A stretch of DNA of 64,000 nucleotides from contig NZ_AUGS01000016.1 in NCBI RefSeq assembly GCF_000422785.1, positions 1 to 64,000 on the forward strand. The letters are read 5' to 3'. The notes beneath the pieces are model-generated. The model had not been told where the DNA came from and did not search any database. It worked only from the letters and a program-made list of their open reading frames with translations. This stretch comes from Pseudovibrio exalbescens DSM 16456 (lineage in GTDB: Bacteria; Pseudomonadota; Alphaproteobacteria; Rhizobiales; Stappiaceae). Below, one piece after another: positions 55,024-63,346 of this stretch (position 1 is the first letter of the stretch; each line of letters begins with the position of its first letter). The position numbers were made by a program, and so were the translations under genes.

Positions 55024-55752
55024 TTAACGCATATCTCCGATTAGAAGCTGCGCCCCCTTGTGGCCGCCGCTGCTCAGTTTCTCCAGTGCCACACGGCCAC
55101 CTGCCGAGTAAGCCGCAACGGCCCCCAACAACTGGCGCAGCCGCTCGGCAGATTGTCTGTCAAAGCGGTGGTAGACGCCTTTGGTCAACCGGGCCACTTC
55201 GCGAAAGGTATGTTCAGCCAGCGGATCGTTCCCCTCCTGAAACATGAATGCAGGAACACCCAACAATCCAAGCTCCCCAGCCTGATCGCACAGAATGTCG
55301 GGTTCTTCCTCCATACAGTCTCCAATATAAATGAGAGCCTGAACCTTTTTCTTCCGGGTCTCTGCGATGGTGTGTTTGAGGACTTTCTTGATTTGGGTCC
55401 GTCCACCCTGGCAGTGAATGCGCCCCATCATGGACGCCAACTGCCCTGCATCCCCGGCCCATTTTGAGGCCCGGCATTCGCCGAAGCCTCGAAAGTAAAC
55501 CAGTTGCACATCCAGCCCACCAACCTTACCGGCTTCGTGGAACATTTCAGCTTGCAGATGGCAAGCTTGGTCCCAAGTAAGCTGACGGCTCATCGTGGCG
55601 TCCAGCGCAAACACCAGCCGCCCATGATCACCGGCTGTCTTTGGCGCACCGATGCCACGCGCGGCCTTGAGAAACTCTTGAATGTCCTGAGAGGATGAGG
55701 ACGTTCCAGGGAGGTCGTTGCGCTTCAGAAGCGCATCTTGCTTATCTTTCAT
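55024..55752 (-). CDS. VWA-like domain protein of unknown function
   Basis: The 242-residue soluble protein has a von Willebrand A-like fold: VFALDATMSRQLTWDQACHLQAEMF (where a degenerate MIDAS would lie), VQLVYFRGFGECRASKWAG, GGRTQIKKVLKHTI and QALIYIGDCMEEE. It is paired with a J-domain gene; the arrangement, which I recall as recurrent in alphaproteobacteria, suggests a shared chaperone-related function, but none is established. GGAGG precedes the ATG. Confidence 0.82.
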   Translation of the reverse strand: MKDKQDALLKRNDLPGTSSSSQDIQEFLKAARGIGAPKTAGDHGRLVFALDATMSRQLTWDQACHLQAEMFHEAGKVGGLDVQLVYFRGFGECRASKWAGDAGQLASMMGRIHCQGGRTQIKKVLKHTIAETRKKKVQALIYIGDCMEEEPDILCDQAGELGLLGVPAFMFQEGNDPLAEHTFREVARLTKGVYHRFDRQSAERLRQLLGAVAAYSAGGRVALEKLSSGGHKGAQLLIGDMR

Positions 55753-55968
55753 TGACAGGCCTCCAAACCCAACACTCTGAAAGGCTGGCGGTCAGTATAA
55801 ATCCAAATGCCGCCTCGAATAAATACACGCCTGCATGTCGCAGGCGGATTTCCCTTTTCGTCATGTGAGCCTGAATCGCGCCCGGGCAAGAACATCCGGC
55901 AAAAAAACGTGTAGCGCCAACCATAAGGACAATGCCGTGCAGGCTGTTGTGGGCCAGTCAACAGCTAA

Positions 55969-56403
55969 TCAAATGAGGCAGAGCTCCTGCAATTCCTTAC
56001 GCATGGCTTCGGGAATGTCGGTTACCGGACCGGCAATCTGCAAGTCGTCAGGCGCATCCTCCGGCTTGAGGTAGCGCCAGCCTTGAAACGGGCGGCGCGG
56101 CCGCAACTGAGTATGAACAAGGTGGGGCTCCAGAACCAGATCGCATTGTTTCCGCCCGTTCTCATCCTGATAGACCCGAACGTCGATCAGCTTTTGGCGT
56201 ACCTGAATGGCTCCCTTGATCACCCAGTACAGCGATCCACCGTCCAGAAGTTCGTCAATGCGTGTGGGCACCATACGCGTCGTATGCACCTGCTCATCTG
56301 AGAGCCCGGCAGCCAGCGCCATGATCTGACGATGTTCAATGTAAGACTGCAACTGCTCGGCGCTTTCGATGCCGACGCATAATTTGACAAGATGCAAAGC
56401 CAT
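55969..56403 (-). CDS. DUF1489 family protein
   Basis: The 144-residue protein has the DUF1489 signature: LHLVKLCVGIESAEQL, TRMVPTRIDELLDGGSLYWVIKG and a strongly conserved PRRPFQGWRYLKPEDAPDDL. The family is essentially alphaproteobacterial and has no known function. The start at 56403 matches the family N-terminus; an extended frame upstream crosses a terminator and is rejected. No membrane or signal segment is present. Confidence 0.9.
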   Translation of the reverse strand: MALHLVKLCVGIESAEQLQSYIEHRQIMALAAGLSDEQVHTTRMVPTRIDELLDGGSLYWVIKGAIQVRQKLIDVRVYQDENGRKQCDLVLEPHLVHTQLRPRRPFQGWRYLKPEDAPDDLQIAGPVTDIPEAMRKELQELCLI

Positions 56404-56470
56404 GGCACGCTCTTTAGCAACAAGCCGTGGGCTTGTGAAGTCACCCACGCCACCTTTGGAGACCAAAATG

Positions 56471-56500
56471 AAAAAGGGTGCAGACCGTATCTGCACCCCT
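56471..56500 (-). terminator. Intrinsic terminator after the 35-residue ORF
   Basis: On the minus strand a 9-base stem (GGGTGCAGA/TCTGCACCC, 56476-56484 with 56490-56498) with a 5-base loop is followed by five U. No larger gene ends immediately before it on that strand, which supports the tiny ORF at 56537-56644 as a real transcription unit. Confidence 0.85.
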
Positions 56501-56536
56501 TCCAAGAAACCCGAATTTCACAGTTTTCAGACCGTG

Positions 56537-56644
56537 TTAAGCACCGGCCCCTGCGAATACATAGATCAGCGCCAGCGCGCCCCCTAATGCGACAACTGCT
56601 CTCGCCGTCACGCCCCAGCAGGACTTCTGAACTTCCTGGTCCAT
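56537..56644 (-). CDS. Putative 35-residue single-helix membrane peptide
   Basis: The frame encodes a short cytoplasmic start (MDQEVQKSCWGV) followed by one long hydrophobic helix (VVALGGALALIYVFAGAGA). It ends 37 bases before a strong minus-strand terminator, so it would be a monocistronic small gene. The ribosome binding site is weak. No homologue is recalled. Its composition and position favour a real small membrane protein, but a chance frame cannot be excluded. Confidence 0.45.
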   Translation of the reverse strand: MDQEVQKSCWGVTARAVVALGGALALIYVFAGAGA

Positions 56645-56920
56645 AAAACACCATCAGTTGTTGTAGATAGCGCGCAAACTTTATGTCTCATGCGCTGCGG
56701 TCGCCGTGAATATCCCCCTTTGAGCGGGCATGCAACCCCCTTTGTGACATCGATTTGACATCTTTCCTGTGGACTCGCTCCTACCCCCTCGTTTAACCCT
56801 TCCTTTACTTCTTGAGCCCCCCTGTGCAGTCAGCGATAAAACAAGCACATTTCCTGTCAAGCACACCCTTCGGACACTCACGTTGGGGATAGCGTGAAGA
56901 ACGGCGGAGAAAGGCCAATT

Positions 56921-57598
56921 ATGGAGTACATAAGCCCGTACGATCTGGGCGCACTCGTGTTTTTTGTGTCGGCTTGGGCCTTCTACAACTGGCTGATCTA
57001 CATGAGTCCGTGGAAGAAGAAATCCCTCACCCAAATGATGGATTCCTATCGTCATGAATGGCTCCGCGCCATGTTGTCGCGGCAGATGAGAATTGCAGAC
57101 ACCAATATCGCGTCCGGCCTTCAACAAGGCACATCATTTTTCGCCTCCACCTCTCTACTCGCCATTGGCGGTGCATTCGCCATTCTCAACTCAACGGAAA
57201 AGGTACTGGAACTGGCCTCCAAGATGCCGATCCAGCTGAACCAGAACCCTGTTCATTGGGAAACCAAGGCGATAGGGCTCCTGCTCATCCTCGCCTATTC
57301 ATTTTTCAAGTTCGGCTGGGCATATCGGCTTTTCAACTATGCAACAATCGTGATGGGCAGTGTGCCAGACACTTCTGGTCCCGAGGATGCTGTAGCCGTT
57401 GAACGGGCAGATCGTGCAGCGCGCTTGGTTACATTGGCTGGACGGCATTTCAGCCGAGGTCAGGCAAGTCTGTTTTTTTCGGTGGGGTATCTGGGCTGGT
57501 ACGGAGGGCCAACCGTGTTTGTGCTGGCTACTTTGTTCATTGCAATCGTGCTCATACGGCGCCAGTTCTTCTCAAAAGCGCGCGACGCGTTCCTTTGA
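56921..57598 (+). CDS. DUF599 family membrane protein
   Basis: The 225-residue protein has four membrane helices and the DUF599 pattern (LGALVFFVSAWAFYNWLIY, WLRAMLSRQMRIADTNIASGLQQGTSFFASTSLLAIGGAFAILN, LILAYSFFKFGWAYRLFNY and RGQASLFFSVGYLGWYGGP). Its function is unknown. The ATG at 56921 with GGAGAAAGG upstream is preferred over an upstream GTG. It is convergent with the cyclase gene. Confidence 0.87.
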   Translation: MEYISPYDLGALVFFVSAWAFYNWLIYMSPWKKKSLTQMMDSYRHEWLRAMLSRQMRIADTNIASGLQQGTSFFASTSLLAIGGAFAILNSTEKVLELASKMPIQLNQNPVHWETKAIGLLLILAYSFFKFGWAYRLFNYATIVMGSVPDTSGPEDAVAVERADRAARLVTLAGRHFSRGQASLFFSVGYLGWYGGPTVFVLATLFIAIVLIRRQFFSKARDAFL

Positions 57599-57674
57599 TA
57601 TCTCCACCTGGGAAAGCACAAAGCAAATCTGGAACAGGCGAGCGCCCGACACTAAGAACGGGCGCTTCCAATCT

Positions 57675-58922
57675 TCACTGATCGCAGTGCGCACCGAAGG
57701 CATCCCACGCCAATCGTCCGGCCTCTGAATGACACTCATGCCCACGCCCCGGGGCCGTGTAAACCGGTTGCGGCTCGTCGAAACCTTTCAAATAGTACGA
57801 GCCCAACGCACCCGCATGGCAATCGACAATATCGGCAAACTCCTCGGACGTCAGGATATCGCGATTGAGATCCTTCGAAAGCCCCGCAATGCGTGATGCC
57901 TTGTTGACGGTCGGGCCCACGACCGTGAAGTCCAATCTCGTTTCACCGCCAACATTGCCATAAAAAACATCCCCCGCGTGCAAGCCCATTCCAATACGAA
58001 GGGCCGGCAATGTTGGGCATGTTTCCTGATTGGCCTGCTTGATTCCTTCCATGGTTTCGCGCGCCGTAAGCAAAGCGCGGCGCGCGGCGCTTTGAGCCTC
58101 CTCAGGAGTGCTGTAAGGAAATACCGCCAATACTTCATCGCCAATAAACTTCAAAACCTCACCTTGATTGCGTTCCACCGCTTCTGACATGGCTCCGAAG
58201 TAAGCGTTGAGAAGTTCGATAATGCCGTGGCTGGGCAAATGGTTGGAAAGCTGTGTGAAGCCACGCAAATCGGCAAAGCCAACAACGGCAGAAATCGTCT
58301 CCCCGTCTCCGCGTTTGATGTCACCACTGAGAACCTTGGCACCAGCGCGCGCGCCAACGTAGGTATTCAGAACGGTTTCTGCTTTCTCTTTCAGAGTATG
58401 CGTTTCGCAAATCATGCTCAGAGGTTGGGAGATTGTCTCCAACGCTGCGATATCCGCATGGACAAACCCATCCACGGCACGTGTAGCAACGCTTAATGTG
58501 CCCGGTGTCGCTTCCGTGAAGACAAGGGGCAAGGCGATGTAGTCAGTAAACCCACCAGCCCGCAAATCCTTTATAATATCAAATTCTCCGGCTCTGGGGG
58601 CTGAGCCGATACGCACACGAACGGCCTGTTCAGTGTCATGGACAACCTTCAGGGGGCTGGCAAGATACTGGCGTTCCAAGTCAGGGCTACCGCGATAGGA
58701 ACGCAACTCAATACCCGTTGCTGGGGTCCAGTTAATGCTTTTTGCCCGCAACGAGGGATGCAAGACCGGTATGCTGACCATCAAGCGGTCAATATCCATG
58801 CCGGCCGACCGCAAACGATCAACCAGCTCATGGACCACCTGACTTAGCGCCGGATAGAACCTTGCTCTCTCATAGAGCCAACTGACGATATCCGCCGAAA
58901 GAACTGCTCCATGCATGGACAT
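57675..58922 (-). CDS. Class III adenylate/guanylate cyclase
   Basis: The 415-residue soluble protein has a GAF-like N-terminal half (WTPATGIELRSYRGSPDLERQYLASPLKVVHD to FVHADIAALETISQPL) and a C-terminal class III catalytic domain. Catalytic residues are visible: the first metal Asp in GFADLRGFTQLSN, the second in LKFIGDEVLAVFPY and the transition-state residues in VVGPTVNKASRIAG. Lys in LKFIGDE and Asp in RLDFTVVG favour ATP over GTP, so cAMP is the likely product. Starts at 58922 (GGAG upstream) and 58949 are both possible. Confidence 0.92.
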   Translation of the reverse strand: MSMHGAVLSADIVSWLYERARFYPALSQVVHELVDRLRSAGMDIDRLMVSIPVLHPSLRAKSINWTPATGIELRSYRGSPDLERQYLASPLKVVHDTEQAVRVRIGSAPRAGEFDIIKDLRAGGFTDYIALPLVFTEATPGTLSVATRAVDGFVHADIAALETISQPLSMICETHTLKEKAETVLNTYVGARAGAKVLSGDIKRGDGETISAVVGFADLRGFTQLSNHLPSHGIIELLNAYFGAMSEAVERNQGEVLKFIGDEVLAVFPYSTPEEAQSAARRALLTARETMEGIKQANQETCPTLPALRIGMGLHAGDVFYGNVGGETRLDFTVVGPTVNKASRIAGLSKDLNRDILTSEEFADIVDCHAGALGSYYLKGFDEPQPVYTAPGRGHECHSEAGRLAWDAFGAHCDQ

Positions 58923-59258
58923 GTCAGACTCCGAATTGCGTGTGCACATAAATACCCCACTGCTTACGAATGAAACGCCGCAGTGCTGTTGTGAGGCTGA
59001 CTGTTTCTTTTTGGTTTTGCTGATGTCAGGGCGCCCCAAAGACAAGACCATAGCGCCTGTGGCACCATCGGCAAAACCAGCAAACTGACCTTAGGTCTAG
59101 ATAGCTAGCCAGCTACAGGTAGTTAGTGCCAGGCCGTACCCGATACAAGAGCAAAGTATCGCTCCACGCTCCCCCAATCGAGTGCTGATGCAGTCAGGCA
59201 ACAAAAAAGCGGCCGCAAAACGACGGCCGCTTTAATGAAACATCAAAAATGGATTGCC
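58923..59258. other. Intergenic region between cyclase and clpP genes
   Basis: This 336-base stretch contains the upstream region of the minus-strand cyclase gene and the clpP terminator at its right end. No further gene, repeat or RNA is seen. Confidence 0.4.
59203..59233 (-). terminator. Intrinsic terminator of clpP paralogue
   Basis: A 10-base stem (AAAGCGGCCG/CGGCCGCTTT, 59206-59215 with 59224-59233) with an 8-base loop is followed on the minus strand by further U. It lies about 25 bases after the clpP stop codon. Confidence 0.88.
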
Positions 59259-59873
59259 CTAGGAGACTTCGCTGGAGTGATTGACCACCTTACCAACGAG
59301 GCCGTACTCGATACCCTCATCTGGGCTCATCCAGTAATCGCGATCCGTGTCTTTCTCGATACGTTCAATCGGTTGTCCTGTGGCTTCCGAGAAGATCTTG
59401 TTCAAACGATCTCTCATGCGCAGGATCTCTTTGGCCTGAATCTCAATATCCGTCGCCATGCCGCCGGCACCGCCGGACGGTTGGTGCAACAAGAACCGGG
59501 TATTTGGCGTACAGAAGCGACGTTCTTTCGGTACCGAGACGTAGATCAATGCACCAGCACTGGCGACCCAACCCATGCCAAGAATACGCACTTCCGGTCC
59601 TATGAATCGGATCGTATCGTGAATCATGTCGCCGGATTCCACGTGCCCGCCCGGAGACGACACGATCACGGTAATCGGGTCATTGGATACCTGAGCAAGA
59701 GCAAGCAAGCGTGAACATACGTCCTGCGCTAGTTCCTGAGTAATCTGGCCTGTGATCAGGACGGTACGTGCATCAAAAAGATGCTTGTCCACCTGGATGG
59801 ACTTTTCGGATTTCGTCTTGTCGCCGTTCTCTTCATCCAAGTGATGAGGCTTCGGAGAGGAATAGTCCGTCAT
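59259..59873 (-). CDS. clpP: ATP-dependent Clp protease proteolytic subunit paralogue
   Basis: The 204-residue ClpP-type serine protease has the catalytic triad S105 ([10 protein letters not shown]), H130 ([10 protein letters not shown]) and D175 ([11 protein letters not shown]), and the [21 protein letters not shown] oxyanion strand. A charged N-terminal extension of about 25 residues precedes the core. It is not next to clpX or lon, so it is likely a second ClpP. It carries its own terminator and is divergent from the GGDEF-EAL gene. Confidence 0.92.
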   Translation of the reverse strand: MTDYSSPKPHHLDEENGDKTKSEKSIQVDKHLFDARTVLITGQITQELAQDVCSRLLALAQVSNDPITVIVSSPGGHVESGDMIHDTIRFIGPEVRILGMGWVASAGALIYVSVPKERRFCTPNTRFLLHQPSGGAGGMATDIEIQAKEILRMRDRLNKIFSEATGQPIERIEKDTDRDYWMSPDEGIEYGLVGKVVNHSSEVS

Positions 59874-60229
59874 ACGAGTGACTTGCTCCCTTGAATCAAT
59901 GTGCCGCGACAGGCGGCGTGTCTATTGAATGTATTCTTAGAAGATGGAAACAAACCTCGCAAACATCAAACGCTGAATCCATCGCTTAGTCCCTGTGAAA
60001 ATATGGAGTGGGTGCCGGCTTTCAACAACCCCTGCCCCAAACCGGCATGAAGAAGACCGTCAACAAGAGAAAACAACCTGTCATTAGGGGACAATTAACC
60101 TACAACTAGGTTTTACCGATGAACGATTTGCAAAGAAACTTGCCCTATGAATGTATTAAGCAGTTTTAGCTAAAAACTTATTCGTTTCCGCATAGATTGT
60201 GAGCATCCCAAGACCAGAGTGGCAAGAGC
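59874..60229. promoter_or_regulatory. Divergent region between clpP and GGDEF-EAL genes
   Basis: The 356-base gap must contain promoters for both genes. It is AT-rich around 60070-60190. No ORF, repeat or known operator was recognised. Confidence 0.35.
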
Positions 60230-62344
60230 GTGACAGATCACCCCCGAGGCAGCGACAACCAACAACCTGCGGCCCCTCAAGGATCAGTGATGAAGGGCGG
60301 CAAGCGCATTCCCCATGGCAAGATACCAGAGAGGGATGCGGCGATCCTGTCCAAGATCGAGATGCCACTGTATCTGCTCGATCTGGAAAATATCTGTATT
60401 GTCTGGGCCAATCCTCGTGGACTGGAGTTCATGAAGGAGGATCTCGATACATTCGAGAATCACTCTTGTTTGCCTTTGCCTGCACCCTTTTCAGATCCGG
60501 CGCACATTCATCGATTGCGAAACTACCTTTTGGCCAATCCCGACACGTCCGATCGCCGGGAGTCGGTGACAGTGGTCATTGATGGTCAGCCAACCAGCAT
60601 CACTTGCGTTATGGCCGAACAGCCAATGCAGGACGGACGATTGGGGCTATTGGTTCAGATTACCTCGATTACCACGACGGACGTTTCTCAGCTCCGAATT
60701 GCTCAGGCGCTGCTTTTCACGAACTCCATGATCTCGATGTACAAAGAAAATGGAGAGCTGATCTATGAAAACCCGATGAGCCGACTTCATAGGCCCAAGC
60801 GTGCGGCAGACCTGCCTGATCGGTTTTGCAACGACAGAGATTACAATGCCATTCGGGAAGCTCTGAAAACACGTCTGCAAACGAACCTCGTCTGCTTGAT
60901 GAAAGCTGCCGAAGGTCATCGCTGGCACGACGTGACAGCCAGACGAGGTCATGATCCGGTAACGGGTGAACGAACAATTCTGGTCAGCGCCATCGATGTG
61001 ACCCAACGATTGGAAGCCGAGCACAAGGTGCGCTACCTCGCTCACCACGACACCCTGACAGGATTGCCCAATCGCACGCATCTGGAAATCGCAATCAACC
61101 GTCTTTTGGATGAATCCGAGCTGAACGAGACCACTGGTGCCATGCTGTTCATTGATCTTGATCGGTTCAAGACCATCAACGACACGCTGGGGCATTTGGT
61201 AGGCGACGAACTGTTGGTGCAGGTGGCCAAACGTCTGGATGCCATTGGCCGTGATCTGGGCTTTGTCGCACGATTGGGCGGCGACGAATTTGTGCTACTG
61301 CTCTCCAACTTTCCAGATCAGGATCTCGTGGAAGAGGTTGCGGAGCATCTGCGCACGGATCTTTCGCGTCCCTATGAAGTGCGCGGTCACAACTTGCAGA
61401 TCACACTCTCTGTCGGCGTTGCACTCTACCCACAGCACGGGAGAGATCTCGACACGCTGATGCGCAAAGCAGATCTTGCCATGTACCGCGCCAAGGATCT
61501 CGGCCGGGACCAGTTTTGCTTCTTCAATACACGCATGGCGGAAGACGCCGAGGAACGCTTGAAGGTCGAGAATGCCCTTCGTAAAGCCTTGGATAATGAT
61601 GAGTTCGAACTTCATTATCAGCCCCGTCTGGATGTCAAGACCAATCGCATTTCCGGTGCGGAGAGCTTGTTGCGCTGGCACCATCCATCACGCGGACTGA
61701 TCTCGGCTGGTGCCTTCATCGACGTGGCAGAAGAGACCGGACTTATCACAACCATTGGCGACTGGGTGGCCGAACAGGCCATGTGCCAACAGCGGAAGTG
61801 GGAAGATGAGGGCTACCCTTTGACACTTTCCGTGAATCTGTCAGCAGCCCAGTTCAAGCGCGAAAAGCTACCTGAACGACTGATTTCGCTCTCAGCGCGC
61901 CATAACGTAAACCCCGCCCGTATCAAATTCGAAATCACGGAAAGCTTGCTGCTCAAGGAAGCCCCCCTGACGTTGCGCCAACTGAACACTTTGCGCAACG
62001 CCAACTTCCACCTTGAAATTGATGATTTTGGCACGGGATACTCTAATCTTGGCTACTTGCAGCGCTACCCCGTCTCTGCGCTGAAGATTGATCGATCCTT
62101 CATCAGTGATCAGAAGCGCTGGCCCATCATGCAGATGATCACGCAAATGGGGCGCCTCATGAACCTTTCGATCGTCGCGGAGGGAATTGAGACACTTGAT
62201 CAGCTGGCACAGGTCCGATCGATTAACTGTCACGAGTATCAAGGTTTCTTGTATTCGCCGGCCGTTAGCGCCAATGATTTTGAGCACTTGCTCGAACAGG
62301 AACGCGCAGGATCACGGCGCACATACGCGCTGGCCTCAGACTAG
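60230..62344 (+). CDS. PAS-GGDEF-EAL cyclic di-GMP signalling protein
   Basis: The 704-residue cytoplasmic protein has two PAS-like segments (about 40-140 and 155-270), a GGDEF domain with RLGGDEF intact and an EAL domain with GAESLLRW, VNLSAAQF, EITESLL, DDFGTGYSNLGYL, LKIDRSFI, AEGIET and QGFLYS. The allosteric I-site before GGDEF reads RDLG rather than RxxD, so product inhibition may be lost. All usual EAL catalytic residues appear present. Both synthesis and hydrolysis of c-di-GMP are possible. The start is a GTG; an internal ATG at 60290 has a better AAGGA site. Confidence 0.92.
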   Translation: MTDHPRGSDNQQPAAPQGSVMKGGKRIPHGKIPERDAAILSKIEMPLYLLDLENICIVWANPRGLEFMKEDLDTFENHSCLPLPAPFSDPAHIHRLRNYLLANPDTSDRRESVTVVIDGQPTSITCVMAEQPMQDGRLGLLVQITSITTTDVSQLRIAQALLFTNSMISMYKENGELIYENPMSRLHRPKRAADLPDRFCNDRDYNAIREALKTRLQTNLVCLMKAAEGHRWHDVTARRGHDPVTGERTILVSAIDVTQRLEAEHKVRYLAHHDTLTGLPNRTHLEIAINRLLDESELNETTGAMLFIDLDRFKTINDTLGHLVGDELLVQVAKRLDAIGRDLGFVARLGGDEFVLLLSNFPDQDLVEEVAEHLRTDLSRPYEVRGHNLQITLSVGVALYPQHGRDLDTLMRKADLAMYRAKDLGRDQFCFFNTRMAEDAEERLKVENALRKALDNDEFELHYQPRLDVKTNRISGAESLLRWHHPSRGLISAGAFIDVAEETGLITTIGDWVAEQAMCQQRKWEDEGYPLTLSVNLSAAQFKREKLPERLISLSARHNVNPARIKFEITESLLLKEAPLTLRQLNTLRNANFHLEIDDFGTGYSNLGYLQRYPVSALKIDRSFISDQKRWPIMQMITQMGRLMNLSIVAEGIETLDQLAQVRSINCHEYQGFLYSPAVSANDFEHLLEQERAGSRRTYALASD

Positions 62345-62359
62345 TACATGGTGATTTGT

Positions 62360-62785
62360 TCAGGCACCGCCATCCGCCTTTAGGGAGTTGATAGCAGCAA
62401 CAGCTTCATCGGCCATCTCTTCAGGCACGAACACGTGGTCATGATAGTAACCGGCGACAACATTGGCCGGAATACCCTGCTGCGCAAGCTTAGATGAAAT
62501 GGCGGCCGTCAAACCAACGGCCTCCAAAGAAGAATGGACTGATAAACGGATATGGCGAAAGGCCGGTTCCGTTGGCGCGCCTGCAACGCCGGCATGCTCC
62601 ACGGACAGAATGGCCGTCAACTGGTCGCCTTCCTGGAAAGTACCAATAGGCTGAAAGTCGAGCACATCCGCCAGCTTGGCACCCGGAAACACCGCAAACA
62701 CATAGGCCTGCGGTTCAAGGATCGCCTCGATACGGCTGAGGATGACACCGAGGTCTCGAAGAGCTCCGTCCCGATTGATAGGCAT
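62360..62785 (-). CDS. ACT-domain containing protein (DUF2241-like)
   Basis: The 141-residue protein has two ACT-like halves (YVFAVFPGAKLADVLDFQPIGTFQEGDQLTAILSVEHA and VGLTAAISSKLAQQGIPANVVAGYYHDHVFVPEEMADEAVAAINSL). ACT modules bind small ligands such as amino acids. The function is unknown. GGAGGATT precedes the ATG. The thioesterase gene lies upstream on the same strand with a 30-base gap, so the pair may be an operon. Confidence 0.87.
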   Translation of the reverse strand: MPINRDGALRDLGVILSRIEAILEPQAYVFAVFPGAKLADVLDFQPIGTFQEGDQLTAILSVEHAGVAGAPTEPAFRHIRLSVHSSLEAVGLTAAISSKLAQQGIPANVVAGYYHDHVFVPEEMADEAVAAINSLKADGGA

Positions 62786-62815
62786 CAATAATCCTCCCAG
62801 AAAGCGTCGCCTTGC

Positions 62816-63262
62816 CTAAAGGTGCAAGCCAGATTTGCACGCCATCGTGAACAACCCCGTCGCAACAGGTAGTTTACCGCCCTCTTCCGTGCATTCAACA
62901 TCCGTCTGCACGACACATAATGTTCGGCCCGGTTTCAGCACTCGCCCGGTCGCACATATTAGAGAGCCTCGACCGGGATTGAGAAAATTCAACTTGAACT
63001 CAACCGTCAGAACCCCAACGTCCTCAGGCATCAACGATAGCGCCGCCCATCCGGCAGCAACATCAGCCAGTGTCGCAATGGCACCCCCGTGGAAAAAACC
63101 ATGCTGTTGAAGCACGCCATCAGTTCTTGGCATCTGAAGCTGTACCACACCAGGCTCGACTGACCTCAGCCTGGCCCCGATCAGGCTCATCATGGGCTGC
63201 GCGGTAAAACTTTGCTCGACGCGTGCTTTCCAACCACCGAACTTCGGCTCGAACCCTGCCAT
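62816..63262 (-). CDS. PaaI-like hotdog thioesterase
   Basis: The 148-residue protein has the hotdog-fold thioesterase pattern QQHGFFHGGAIATLADVAAGWAALSLMPEDVGVLTVEFKLNFLNPGRG, with the HGG acyl-CoA motif. It should hydrolyse acyl-CoA thioesters, substrate unknown. The start at 63262 follows a GAGGAG site. It precedes the ACT-domain gene on the same strand. Confidence 0.9.
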   Translation of the reverse strand: MAGFEPKFGGWKARVEQSFTAQPMMSLIGARLRSVEPGVVQLQMPRTDGVLQQHGFFHGGAIATLADVAAGWAALSLMPEDVGVLTVEFKLNFLNPGRGSLICATGRVLKPGRTLCVVQTDVECTEEGGKLPVATGLFTMACKSGLHL

Positions 63263-63346
63263 AAACACTCCTCTCCCCCTTCAAATAGTGATCAGAGAGC
63301 CTATAGCGCCGTTTTCCGAATGTCTGTTGGCCTTCAGTAGGCCAAC

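Noticed and set aside
55742-55924. 60-codon minus-strand frame upstream of the VWA-like gene
   Set aside because: It overlaps the start of the next gene by 11 bases, but it has no ribosome binding site and an unconvincing composition.
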